Assembly: GCA_020853095.1 (NCBI GenBank)
Contig: JADYZN010000024.1
Coordinates: 1 to 64,000, forward strand
Reading direction: 5' to 3'
DNA length: 64,000 nt
Origin: Phycisphaerales bacterium
GTDB taxonomy: Bacteria > Planctomycetota > Phycisphaerae > Tepidisphaerales > Tepidisphaeraceae
The notes under the pieces are model-generated. The model was not told the DNA's origin, made no database searches, and saw only the letters and a list, made by a program, of their open reading frames with translations. The number at the start of each line of letters is the position of its first letter. The stretch's first letter is position 1. Positions 51,546-59,785 of this stretch are shown here, piece after piece. Position numbers and translations under genes: made by a program.

Positions 51546-53606
51546 TCATCCAATCTGGGCCAGCATGACATCCCCGCCCAGTTGTTCGGCGAGGGTTTTT
51601 TTCAGCGCCGGATGCTGTTCCAGCTTCGGGTCCCGGCTGAGTATCTCCATCGCATCATCCCTGGCCTGTTGAAGCAGCGCCATTTCGCTGGTGATGTCCG
51701 CCAGTTTGAATTCCGGCAATCCGTGCTGCTGCGTGCCGAAAAAATGGCCCGGGCCGCGCAACTGCAAATCCATCTCCGCGATTTTGAACCCATCGCTGGT
51801 GCGGGTCATCGCGGTCAACCGGCTTTCGGCCTGCGGGTTGGGCGGATCGGCCAGCAGCAGGCAATGGGATTGTTCGCTTCCCCGTCCCACACGCCCGCGC
51901 AACTGATGCAACTGCGACAATCCAAACGCATCGGCATGGTCGATCAGGATGACCGTGGCATTGGGCACGTCGATCCCCACCTCGATGACGGTGGTGGAGA
52001 TCAACACATCCACCTGTCGATCCCGGAACGCGGCCATCGTTTGTTGTTTCTGCTCGGTGATCATCTGCCCATGCAGCATGGACAATCGCAATCCTTTCAA
52101 CGGCCCTTTGGTCAGTGCCTCGTACTGCCGCAACACCGACCGGCTTTCGGCCAGGCCATCATCATCAATTTGCGGCAGCACGATGTATGCCTGATGGCCC
52201 TTGGCGACCTCTTGTCGGATAAACGCATACGCCTGCTGGGCCTCATTTTGTCTCATCCAGCGGGTTTCGATGGGTTGGCGGCCGGGCGGCAAACCCTGGA
52301 TCGTGCTGACGTCAAAATCCGCGAAATAAGACAACGCCAGCGTTCGCGGAATCGGCGTGGCGGTCATCACCAGGTAATGCGGCGACAGTCCCTTGCCTTT
52401 CAACACCGCCCGCTGCCGCACGCCCAGCTTGTGCTGCTCATCGACCACCACCAGCCCCAGGTTGGCGAACTCGATTTTCTCCTGAATCATCGCCTGCGTG
52501 CCGACGGCCAGATGCGCCCGACCTTCGGCCAGGTTTCGCAATGCCGCGCCTTTGGCCAGCTTTCGGGTCCGGTTGGTGATCAATTCAATCGACACGCTGG
52601 AATCGCGCAGCAGGTTGCTCAGGGTCAGGTAATGCTGTTCGGCCAGGACTTCGGTGGGGGCCAGGATGGCCGCCTGCATCCGGTTGGCCACGGCCATCAG
52701 CATGGCATAGACCGCCACGGCCGTCTTGCCGCTGCCGACATCCCCCTGCAACAGTCGATTCATCGGCCGGCCGCTTTGAACGTCCCGGATGATGTCATAC
52801 ACCGCGTTGCGCTGCGGTTCGGTCATGATAAATGGAAACCGCCGTCCTATCCGTTCATCCAGCAGCTTGTCCACCCGCAGCACCGGCGCGGTCAGTCGTC
52901 CATCACGCATCCGTTTGCTGATGCCCAATCCCAGTTGCATCAGCATCAATTCATCGTAAATCAGCCGCCGGCGCGCCCGCATCGCCTGGCGCATGTCCGC
53001 CGGCTGGTGTATCAGCCGATACGCCTCCGCCCTCGGCAACAGCGAACGCGCCTTCAGCAGCGCCGGCTCAAACCATTCCTGAACCGCGCCGACGGCCTGA
53101 TCCAGGTTCTGTTGAATGATCTTCCCGATGATTTCGCTGGTCAGCTTGCCGCTGGCGGGATAAATCGCCCGAAATTGCGACTGGTCGATGGTGGCGGTGC
53201 CGGGATCGACCACTTCCCACTTGGGGTTGGTCATCTGCGGAAGGTTGTGATACATCCGAACCCGCCCCTTGACCCGCAGCAACAACCCGGGATGGATATT
53301 GGTCCGCAGGTAAGACCCGTGAAACCAGACCAAACCGCACTTGCCGGTCCCATCGTCGATGGTGGCTTCAAACCGCGGCCGTGGACGGATCGGGGCGTAA
53401 TTGACCGCCGTCACCTCTCCGCGCGCGGTCTGGATCGGCCCGGAGGTCAAATCGCCAATGGCCAGTTCCGATGATTCAAACTGGTAGTCCCTGGGGAAAT
53501 AGTCCAGCAATCCCCCCAGCGTATGAACCCCCAGCCCATGAAACACCTTCGCCCGCGTTTCGCCGATCCCTTCAAGCGATTCAATGGGCGCGGTGAGTGA
53601 GGACAA
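51546..53606 (-). CDS. recG: ATP-dependent DNA helicase RecG
   Basis: 686 residues. The N-terminal wedge/OB domain (about 60-150) is followed by SF2 motifs: MTEPQRNAV, Walker A GDVGSGKTA (288-296), LAPTEVLAEQH, motif II DEQHKLGVRQR (389-399), MTATPIPRTLAL, then DVLISTTVIEVGIDVPNA and QLRGRVGRGSEQSHCLL. RecG remodels stalled forks and branched DNA. The N-terminal helical extension found in some RecG is absent. Its start is immediately after the pcm stop, so the two are translationally coupled. Confidence 0.95.
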   Translation of the reverse strand: MSSLTAPIESLEGIGETRAKVFHGLGVHTLGGLLDYFPRDYQFESSELAIGDLTSGPIQTARGEVTAVNYAPIRPRPRFEATIDDGTGKCGLVWFHGSYLRTNIHPGLLLRVKGRVRMYHNLPQMTNPKWEVVDPGTATIDQSQFRAIYPASGKLTSEIIGKIIQQNLDQAVGAVQEWFEPALLKARSLLPRAEAYRLIHQPADMRQAMRARRRLIYDELMLMQLGLGISKRMRDGRLTAPVLRVDKLLDERIGRRFPFIMTEPQRNAVYDIIRDVQSGRPMNRLLQGDVGSGKTAVAVYAMLMAVANRMQAAILAPTEVLAEQHYLTLSNLLRDSSVSIELITNRTRKLAKGAALRNLAEGRAHLAVGTQAMIQEKIEFANLGLVVVDEQHKLGVRQRAVLKGKGLSPHYLVMTATPIPRTLALSYFADFDVSTIQGLPPGRQPIETRWMRQNEAQQAYAFIRQEVAKGHQAYIVLPQIDDDGLAESRSVLRQYEALTKGPLKGLRLSMLHGQMITEQKQQTMAAFRDRQVDVLISTTVIEVGIDVPNATVILIDHADAFGLSQLHQLRGRVGRGSEQSHCLLLADPPNPQAESRLTAMTRTSDGFKIAEMDLQLRGPGHFFGTQQHGLPEFKLADITSEMALLQQARDDAMEILSRDPKLEQHPALKKTLAEQLGGDVMLAQIG

Positions 53607-54272
53607 TCAGGCTTTCTCCTCCGGCGCCCACCCTTCCTGGCCGATCAGTTTGACGAATCGGCAGGGGCAGATTTCGCTTTGCGCCAGTTCGTGCCCATTG
53701 CGCTTCACCTGCACCAGCATCTGTTCCTCCTGCGGGCCAACCGGCAGCACGGCGATGCCGCCATCTTTGAGCTGGTTGAGCAGCAGCGCACGGGGCAACT
53801 GCGGCGCGCCGGCCGCGATGAGAATCCGGTCAAACGGGGCCTGCTGCGTCCATCCCATCGTCCCATCCCCCAGTTGCAGGTGGACGTTGCGGATGCCCAA
53901 CTCCATCAATCGCTCGAAAGCCTCATCCAATAAGGGTTTAACGCGCTCGACGCTGTAAATCTCGGCCGCCAGTTGGGCCAGGATCGCGGTCTGATAGCCG
54001 CTGCCGGTCCCGATCTCCAGGATGCGGTGGGTCGGTTCGATCTCCAGCCGCTGGGTCATCAACGCGACGATGTACGGCTGGCTGATGGTCTGGCCATGGC
54101 CGATGGGCGCTGCCCGGTCGGCATACGCATCATCCCTCGAACCGGCGGGGAAAAACCGCTCCCTGGGGATGTGCCGCAGCGCTTCCAGCACCCGTGTCTC
54201 GCGAATGCCGCGATCCACAACCTGCTGTTGAATCATCTGTTCCAACGATGTCGATTCACTCACTGAACTCAT
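53607..54272 (-). CDS. pcm: Protein-L-isoaspartate O-methyltransferase
   Basis: 221 residues from ATG 54272 (ATG 54284 is an alternative). Pcm blocks: VLEALRHIPRERFFP, YADRAAPIGHGQTISQPYIVALM, the SAM-binding motif ILEIGTGSGYQTAILAQLA (about 84-102), YSVERVKPL, GDGTMGW and FDRILIAAGAPQLP. The enzyme methylates isoaspartyl residues in aged proteins so that they can reset. Coupled to recG. It is divergent from the SAM hydrolase gene, another SAM-using enzyme. Confidence 0.93.
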   Translation of the reverse strand: MSSVSESTSLEQMIQQQVVDRGIRETRVLEALRHIPRERFFPAGSRDDAYADRAAPIGHGQTISQPYIVALMTQRLEIEPTHRILEIGTGSGYQTAILAQLAAEIYSVERVKPLLDEAFERLMELGIRNVHLQLGDGTMGWTQQAPFDRILIAAGAPQLPRALLLNQLKDGGIAVLPVGPQEEQMLVQVKRNGHELAQSEICPCRFVKLIGQEGWAPEEKA

Positions 54273-54333
54273 AACTTTCCGCATTGTAGACGAAAATCGC
54301 TGCTGGGACACCAAGGCCGCCGTGGAGTTCTGG

Positions 54334-54339
54334 TACAAT
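54334..54339 (+). promoter_or_regulatory. Candidate extended -10 box for a leaderless SAM hydrolase transcript
   Basis: TACAAT followed by exactly 8 nt and the ATG at 54348. TGG directly upstream makes an extended -10 (TGn). No Shine-Dalgarno is present. Confidence 0.45.
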
Positions 54340-54347
54340 GTCCAATC

Positions 54348-55187
54348 ATGTCCCAGGTGCGGCCCATCATTACCCTGACCAGCGATTTTGGTCAGGAGGA
54401 TTATTACGTCGCGGCGATGAAAGCTGTTCTGCTGCAACTGTGCCCGGGTGCTCAACTTGTGGATGTGACCCACCATGTGCCCCCACAGGATGTATTGAAC
54501 GGCTCGATCATCCTGGAGCGGGCGATTTCATCTTTTCCGGCCGGCACGACCCACCTGGCGGTGGTTGATCCGGGGGTGGGGACTTCGCGGCGGATGCTGG
54601 TGGTGGAAGTTCGCGGGCAGGTGGTCGTCTGCCCGGACAACGGGCTGATCACCTGGGCGTTGCGGCGATTGCAGGGGGCTGCGGAACTGCCAAAATCGCT
54701 GGCCAGTTCGCCGGGCTTGAGGCCAGCCTTGCGAACCCGGTCGGTGGAACACGTTACCGTGTCAGAGCTGGTCTGGCGGCCGCCGCTGGTCAGCCGGGTG
54801 TTTCATGGCCGGGACATCATGGCGCCGGCCGCGGGTCGAATCGCGCGGGGCGATCCGATCAGCACTTTCACCGCGCCGATCCACGATCCGGTTTTATTGA
54901 ATGTTGCCATGGCCGTTCACGGGCGGGTGGGCCAGATCATCCACGTCGATTATTTTGGCAACGCCACCAGCAACATTCCGCAGGAATTGCTTGAACGCGA
55001 AAAGGTGGATCGGATTGTCGCCAGGGGACAAAACGTCGGCCCGCTGCGTCAGAAATACGCGGATGTGGCGACCGGCGAGCCATTGGCGTTGATCGGCAGC
55101 TCCGGTTTGCTGGAAATTGCGGTGCGGGATGGTTCGGCGGCGCGGGTGCTGGGGTTGCGCATCCAGGACCCCGTTGAGTTACATTGA
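54348..55187 (+). CDS. S-adenosyl-L-methionine hydrolase (SAM hydroxide adenosyltransferase, DUF62 family)
   Basis: 279 residues. Family blocks: ITLTSDFGQEDYYVAAMKAVLL (8-29) with the conserved Asp, LVDVTHHVPPQDVLNGSIIL, HLAVVDPGVGTSRRMLVVE, CPDNGLITW, and FHGRDIMAPAAGRIARG with the Arg and catalytic-water residues. The C-terminal barrel has HVDYFGNATSNIP. It splits SAM with water to adenosine and methionine and is related to fluorinases and chlorinases; the loop of the fluorinases is not evident. It is co-directional with bioA, 9 nt apart. Confidence 0.92.
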   Translation: MSQVRPIITLTSDFGQEDYYVAAMKAVLLQLCPGAQLVDVTHHVPPQDVLNGSIILERAISSFPAGTTHLAVVDPGVGTSRRMLVVEVRGQVVVCPDNGLITWALRRLQGAAELPKSLASSPGLRPALRTRSVEHVTVSELVWRPPLVSRVFHGRDIMAPAAGRIARGDPISTFTAPIHDPVLLNVAMAVHGRVGQIIHVDYFGNATSNIPQELLEREKVDRIVARGQNVGPLRQKYADVATGEPLALIGSSGLLEIAVRDGSAARVLGLRIQDPVELH

Positions 55188-55196
55188 TCCACCTCT

Positions 55197-56567
55197 ATGG
55201 AAACGCGTCAGCTTCAGGATTTGGACCATCGCCATTTGTGGCATCCCTTCACGCACATGAAACAGTGGATGGAGGATCCGCCGCTGGTGATCGTGGCGGC
55301 CGAGGGGATGGAACTGATCGACTCCGATGGCAATCGCTATCTGGATGGGATTTCCTCGCTCTGGTGCAACGTACACGGGCATCGGGTGAAACATATCGAC
55401 CAGGCGATTCGCGATCAGTTGGACCGTGTCGCCCACTCCACCATGCTGGGGCTGGCATCGGAGCCGGCGATTTTGCTGGGCGAGAGGCTGATGCGGATCG
55501 TGCCGGGGAATTTGAAGAAGGTCTTCTATTCCGACGCCGGCGCCACCGCCGCGGAGATCGCGTTCAAGCTGGCGGTGCAATACTGGCACAACGTCGGCCG
55601 GCCGGAGAAGAACGAATTTGTCGGCCTGGCCGAGGCGTATCACGGCGACACCACCGGCGCGATGTCGGTGGGGCGGACGACGGCGTTTCACAAGCCGTAT
55701 TTTCCGTTGCTTTTCAAGGCGCATTTCGCTCCCACGCCCTTTGTCTATCGGCCGCCGGCGGGGGTGGATGCGGACGCAACGCCCGATCAGGTGCGGGATT
55801 TTTGCCTGTCGGAACTGGAGCGGATTTTGCGGGAGCATGGCGGGCGCCTCGCGGCGATCGCGGTCGAACCGGTCGTGCAGGGGGCGGCGGGGATGATCGT
55901 TCAGCCGGAGGGATATCTGCGGCAGGTTCGACGGCTGGCCACGCGATATGAGGTGTTGCTGATCTGCGACGAGGTGGCGACCGGTTTTGGTCGAACGGGG
56001 CGGATGTTCGCGGTGGAACACGAACAGGTGCAACCCGATTTGATGTGCGTGGCCAAGGGGATCACCGGCGGTTATCTGCCGCTGGCGGCGACGTTCGCCA
56101 CGCAGAAAATTTTCGATGCGTTTCTGGGACAACCCACGGAAGGCCGAACGTTTTATCATGGCCACACCTACACCGGAAACCCGCTGGCGTGCGCGGCGGC
56201 GCTGGCGAACCTGGATTTGTTTGAGGAACAGAACCTCGTTCATCAGGTGGAACAAAAAGGCGTGGAATTGGGCGGCCTGCTGCAAACATTGCAGCCATTG
56301 AAGCACGTCGGCGACATCCGCCGCAAGGGTTTGATGGTGGGGATCGAGCTGGTCGAGGACAAAGCCAGCCGCAAACCGTTCGATCCGCGCCGGCGAACAG
56401 GGGCGGAGGTCTGCCGGCGGATGCGCTCGCACGGCATCATCCTGCGTCCATTGGCGGACACCCTCGTTCTGATGCCGCCGCTGGCGATGGGGATGGATCA
56501 TCTGCGGCGGATCGTCGATGCGCTGCGGGTGGAAATTCATCGCCTGGAATCATCGGCCCAACCGTGA
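55197..56567 (+). CDS. bioA: Adenosylmethionine-8-amino-7-oxononanoate aminotransferase BioA
   Basis: 456 residues. HLWHPFTHMKQW (13-24) is the BioA N-terminal signature. VFYSDAGATAAEIAFKLA binds PLP phosphate; ICDEVATGFGRTG (256-268) holds D258, and K287 in CVAKGITGGYLPLA forms the Schiff base. BioA uses SAM as amino donor to make 7,8-diaminopelargonate in biotin synthesis. No other bio gene is in the window. It is probably co-transcribed with the SAM hydrolase gene. Confidence 0.94.
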   Translation: METRQLQDLDHRHLWHPFTHMKQWMEDPPLVIVAAEGMELIDSDGNRYLDGISSLWCNVHGHRVKHIDQAIRDQLDRVAHSTMLGLASEPAILLGERLMRIVPGNLKKVFYSDAGATAAEIAFKLAVQYWHNVGRPEKNEFVGLAEAYHGDTTGAMSVGRTTAFHKPYFPLLFKAHFAPTPFVYRPPAGVDADATPDQVRDFCLSELERILREHGGRLAAIAVEPVVQGAAGMIVQPEGYLRQVRRLATRYEVLLICDEVATGFGRTGRMFAVEHEQVQPDLMCVAKGITGGYLPLAATFATQKIFDAFLGQPTEGRTFYHGHTYTGNPLACAAALANLDLFEEQNLVHQVEQKGVELGGLLQTLQPLKHVGDIRRKGLMVGIELVEDKASRKPFDPRRRTGAEVCRRMRSHGIILRPLADTLVLMPPLAMGMDHLRRIVDALRVEIHRLESSAQP

Positions 56568-56613
56568 CATTTGCCGGCGACACCGTTAAAGTCCCACATC
56601 GCAAGGAGCGACT

Positions 56614-57468
56614 ATGCGACAAGTGTTGGCGTGGGCGATGGTCGGGTTGTTGGGCGTCGGGGCGGCGCGGGGGGTGGAGCCGGAGAGCGTCTATGCACCG
56701 CCGGCCCCGCCGCGCGATGATGAGGGAATCAACCAGGGGGGCGTGAACCTGGACCTGACGGTCAAATACCTGACCGATTACGTCTATCGCGGCATCGACC
56801 ACAGCGAGGTGGGGGGCGCGGAAGATGCGCCGAACCTGCAATTCGACGGCTCTTTGAAATTTGACCTGGGGAAACTGCCCCATCCGTTCGTGGGGGTCTT
56901 CTCCAACGTCTTTGATTCCGATCCGCAGTCGCGTTTTCAGGAAATCCGCCCGTACTTCGGCCTGGAATTGCCGTTGCGGCCCTTCACGTTCGCCGGCGGC
57001 AACACCACCTACATCTTTCCCGAACGCGACCAGTTCAACACCGGCGAAGTCTGGGGCAAAATCACGCTCGATGACTCGTTCATCTTCCACACCGAAAAAC
57101 CCGTCTTTCAACCCTATGCCCTGGCGGCGTACGATTACGACCTGAACCACGGATGGTATTTCGAGGTGGGCATCCGGCACGACATGCCGATCGAAGACCT
57201 GGGCATCACCGTCTCGTTCGTGGCGGATGTGGCCTATATCCTGGGGATCGAACAGCAGTTCGGATTTGTCAGCCCGGATGACACCGGCTTTCAGCATTAC
57301 GACGTCGGCCTGATCGGCCGGTATTCGCTCAATTCCCTCATTAACGCACCGCAACGGTACGGCCAGTGGACGCTGGAAGGGTATCTGTTTTACACCGACG
57401 GGATCAACCAGAACGTCTACGCGGACACGCAGTTGTGGGGCGGGATCGGGATCGGGTTCAAGTATTGA
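56614..57468 (+). CDS. Exported porin-like outer-membrane barrel protein
   Basis: 284 residues from ATG 56614 (AAGGAG upstream). Signal peptide 1-20 (WAMVGLLGVGAARG). The segment VNLDLTVKYLTDYVYRGIDHSE resembles the start of TorF/TIGR02001-type putative outer-membrane barrels. Alternating amphipathic strands run to the end, where GGIGIGFKY gives the C-terminal aromatic of outer-membrane proteins. The number of strands cannot be fixed by eye. Function unknown. It follows bioA by 46 nt on the same strand and stands alone otherwise. Confidence 0.8.
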   Translation: MRQVLAWAMVGLLGVGAARGVEPESVYAPPAPPRDDEGINQGGVNLDLTVKYLTDYVYRGIDHSEVGGAEDAPNLQFDGSLKFDLGKLPHPFVGVFSNVFDSDPQSRFQEIRPYFGLELPLRPFTFAGGNTTYIFPERDQFNTGEVWGKITLDDSFIFHTEKPVFQPYALAAYDYDLNHGWYFEVGIRHDMPIEDLGITVSFVADVAYILGIEQQFGFVSPDDTGFQHYDVGLIGRYSLNSLINAPQRYGQWTLEGYLFYTDGINQNVYADTQLWGGIGIGFKY

Positions 57469-57589
57469 TCGCGATCGCGCGGGCGCGACCGGGTGACGAC
57501 CAACCGCCGCGCTGAAAATACATAAAAAATTATTCTTCCCGCTGCAAAACGATTATAACATGCACGGACCATCCAACCTGGGAGGATGT

Positions 57590-59785
57590 ATGTTGCTTCG
57601 TCGGTTCATTTTTGTCGCAGGCATCCTGGTTTCATCCTTGGCGATTGCCCAGCCGCTTGCCGATCGCGTGCCGGCCGACGTGATGGTTTACATCGGCTGG
57701 CAGGGAAGCCGGTCGCTGGCCGGACCGTATCAGGATTCGCACCTGCGGGCGGTGGTGGAATCATCCAACATCCGCAAGGTGTTTGAAGACTTCATCCCCC
57801 AGGCGCTGACCAAAATCGCCGGCGACGATCAGGATGCGGCCGAGGCGATGGTGATCGCCAAAGCCCTGGCCCCGTTGATGTGGCGACACCCTGTTGCGCT
57901 CTATTTCGGGGGCATTGACCTCGAAGACCCGCAAACGCTGGTTGTTCGTTTGGCGCTGATCTGCGAGGCCGGCGATGAGGCGCCGGAGCTGCTCAAACAG
58001 CTCAACATCATCCTCAGCAAGACGCCCCCGACGCCGTTTGAGATCAAGGCAACCCAGCATGGCCGGTTCGTCTGCCTGGCCATCGGCCAAAGCGCTGAAA
58101 TCGACGCCCTGCTCGATGCGCCGGCTGATACGCCGGCGGGCCGGTCGCTGGCCAAAGACGACGATTTCAAAAAGTCCCTGACCCAGGTGCAAACCTCCCC
58201 AGCGGCGGTGGTTTACGTCAACGCCCAGCCCCTCCTTGCGATGATCGGCCGGCAAATCGAAGCGAAAAAAAACGAAGTGATCACCACCCGCTGGACCAAC
58301 ATCCGCGAATCCCTCGGATTGAACGGCCTGCGGCAGATCATCTGGACCTGCGGCTTCGATCAGCGCGACTGGTCCCAGCAGGTCTGGATCGCCGCCCCCT
58401 CGCCCCGACGCGGGTTGCTGGCGATGATCGATCCCCGGCCGATCTCAAAAGAAACCCTGTCGCTGCTGCCCAAGGATGCGTTTCTGGCCGGCGCGCTGTC
58501 GTTCAGCGCTGAACGGCTGGTGACCGAAATTCAACAGGCCCTGGCCACGCTAAGCCCGGATTGGCTGGCCGATTTTGAACAAGGCATGCAGCAGGCCAAC
58601 AAGGCCGTCGGCCTGAACATTCGTCAGGAACTGATCAACAACCTGGGGGATGAATGGGCCTACTATGCCGATCAGTCCATCGGCGGCGAAGGACTCATGG
58701 GGCTGATTTTCGTCAATCGTCTCAAAGACCCGGCCAAAGTCGCCAAGGCGTTGGACCAGCTTGCACAATCGGCCAATCAATTCCTGGCCAAACTGACCAA
58801 TGAGATCACGATCTCGTTTCGCCAAACCCATGCCGGCGACCTGGAGATTCATTATCTGGCCATCCCTGTCGTGGCGCCTTCATGGACGATCAAGGATGGG
58901 GTGTTGTACCTGGGCCTTTATCCGCAGGTCGTCGCCGCCGCGGCGCAGCGGCCGGCCGGCCAAGGATCGATCCTGGACAATCCCAAATACATCTCCCTCA
59001 TCGAACGCCTCGGCCAACCCAGGGCGGGCACGGTGCAGTATCTCGACCTGCCGCACACCGCGCCGCAGGGTTATCAATCGTGGCTGATGTTCACCCGGAC
59101 GGTCCTGGGATTTGGCGACCTGTTCGGCGTCCCCGCGCCGGCGATGGTGGTTCCGCCATTGGACAAACTCATGGCCGAATTGTCGCCGGCGGGATCGGTC
59201 GCCTGGAGCGACGATGAGGGATTCCATGCCAGATCCATCAGCCCCTTCCCCGGCAGCGAAACCCTGGTGATCGACCCGATCAGCGGCATGATGTACAACC
59301 AGACCTCGATCATGGCGGCCGTGTTGATCCCATCATCGAATCGTTCGCGTGAGACGGCCAACCGCGTCAAATGCGCCAGCAACCTGCGGCAACTGGGGCA
59401 GGCGATGCTCCTGTATGCCAATGAAAACAAAGGCAAATACCCGCCGGACCTTGGCACGTTGCTGTTGACGCAGGATATGACCGTGAACGTTTTTGTCTGC
59501 CCCTCCTCCGGAACCCAGATTCCCAAAAATCTCAAAACCCGGGAAGAACAGGCCAAATGGGTCGACCAACACAGCGATTACATCTACGCCGGCGCGGGAC
59601 TGAACACCGATGCGCCGCCTCAGATCATTTTGATCCATGAAAAACAGAACAACCATGACCACGAGGGGATGAATCTTCTGTATGGCGATGGTCACGTTGA
59701 ATTTCAAACGTTGCCCGACGCCCGCCAACAGATCGAATCATCCGGCAAAACCGACCCGAACCTGCCCAACGATGGAGGACTCTAA
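57590..59785 (+). CDS. Exported protein with C-terminal pseudopilin-like (DUF1559-type) core, paralogue 1
   Basis: 731 residues from ATG 57590 (GGAGG at 57581-57585). Signal peptide 1-21 (FIFVAGILVSSLAIAQ). Residues 22-575 form a large extracytoplasmic region with LADRVPADVMVYIGWQGS at its start, which the next gene shares. From about 590 comes a segment like the core of planctomycete pseudopilins: NRVKCASNLRQLGQAMLLYANENKGKYPPDLGTLL, a CPSSG site, and NLLYGDGHVEF at the end. The usual N-terminal type IV pilin helix is absent, so this is not a normal pseudopilin. Function unknown. Confidence 0.8.
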   Translation: MLLRRFIFVAGILVSSLAIAQPLADRVPADVMVYIGWQGSRSLAGPYQDSHLRAVVESSNIRKVFEDFIPQALTKIAGDDQDAAEAMVIAKALAPLMWRHPVALYFGGIDLEDPQTLVVRLALICEAGDEAPELLKQLNIILSKTPPTPFEIKATQHGRFVCLAIGQSAEIDALLDAPADTPAGRSLAKDDDFKKSLTQVQTSPAAVVYVNAQPLLAMIGRQIEAKKNEVITTRWTNIRESLGLNGLRQIIWTCGFDQRDWSQQVWIAAPSPRRGLLAMIDPRPISKETLSLLPKDAFLAGALSFSAERLVTEIQQALATLSPDWLADFEQGMQQANKAVGLNIRQELINNLGDEWAYYADQSIGGEGLMGLIFVNRLKDPAKVAKALDQLAQSANQFLAKLTNEITISFRQTHAGDLEIHYLAIPVVAPSWTIKDGVLYLGLYPQVVAAAAQRPAGQGSILDNPKYISLIERLGQPRAGTVQYLDLPHTAPQGYQSWLMFTRTVLGFGDLFGVPAPAMVVPPLDKLMAELSPAGSVAWSDDEGFHARSISPFPGSETLVIDPISGMMYNQTSIMAAVLIPSSNRSRETANRVKCASNLRQLGQAMLLYANENKGKYPPDLGTLLLTQDMTVNVFVCPSSGTQIPKNLKTREEQAKWVDQHSDYIYAGAGLNTDAPPQIILIHEKQNNHDHEGMNLLYGDGHVEFQTLPDARQQIESSGKTDPNLPNDGGL

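Noticed and set aside
51582-53474. 630-codon plus-strand open frame opposite recG
   Set aside because: Lies entirely within recG, whose helicase motifs are complete; the composition is that of an antisense shadow.
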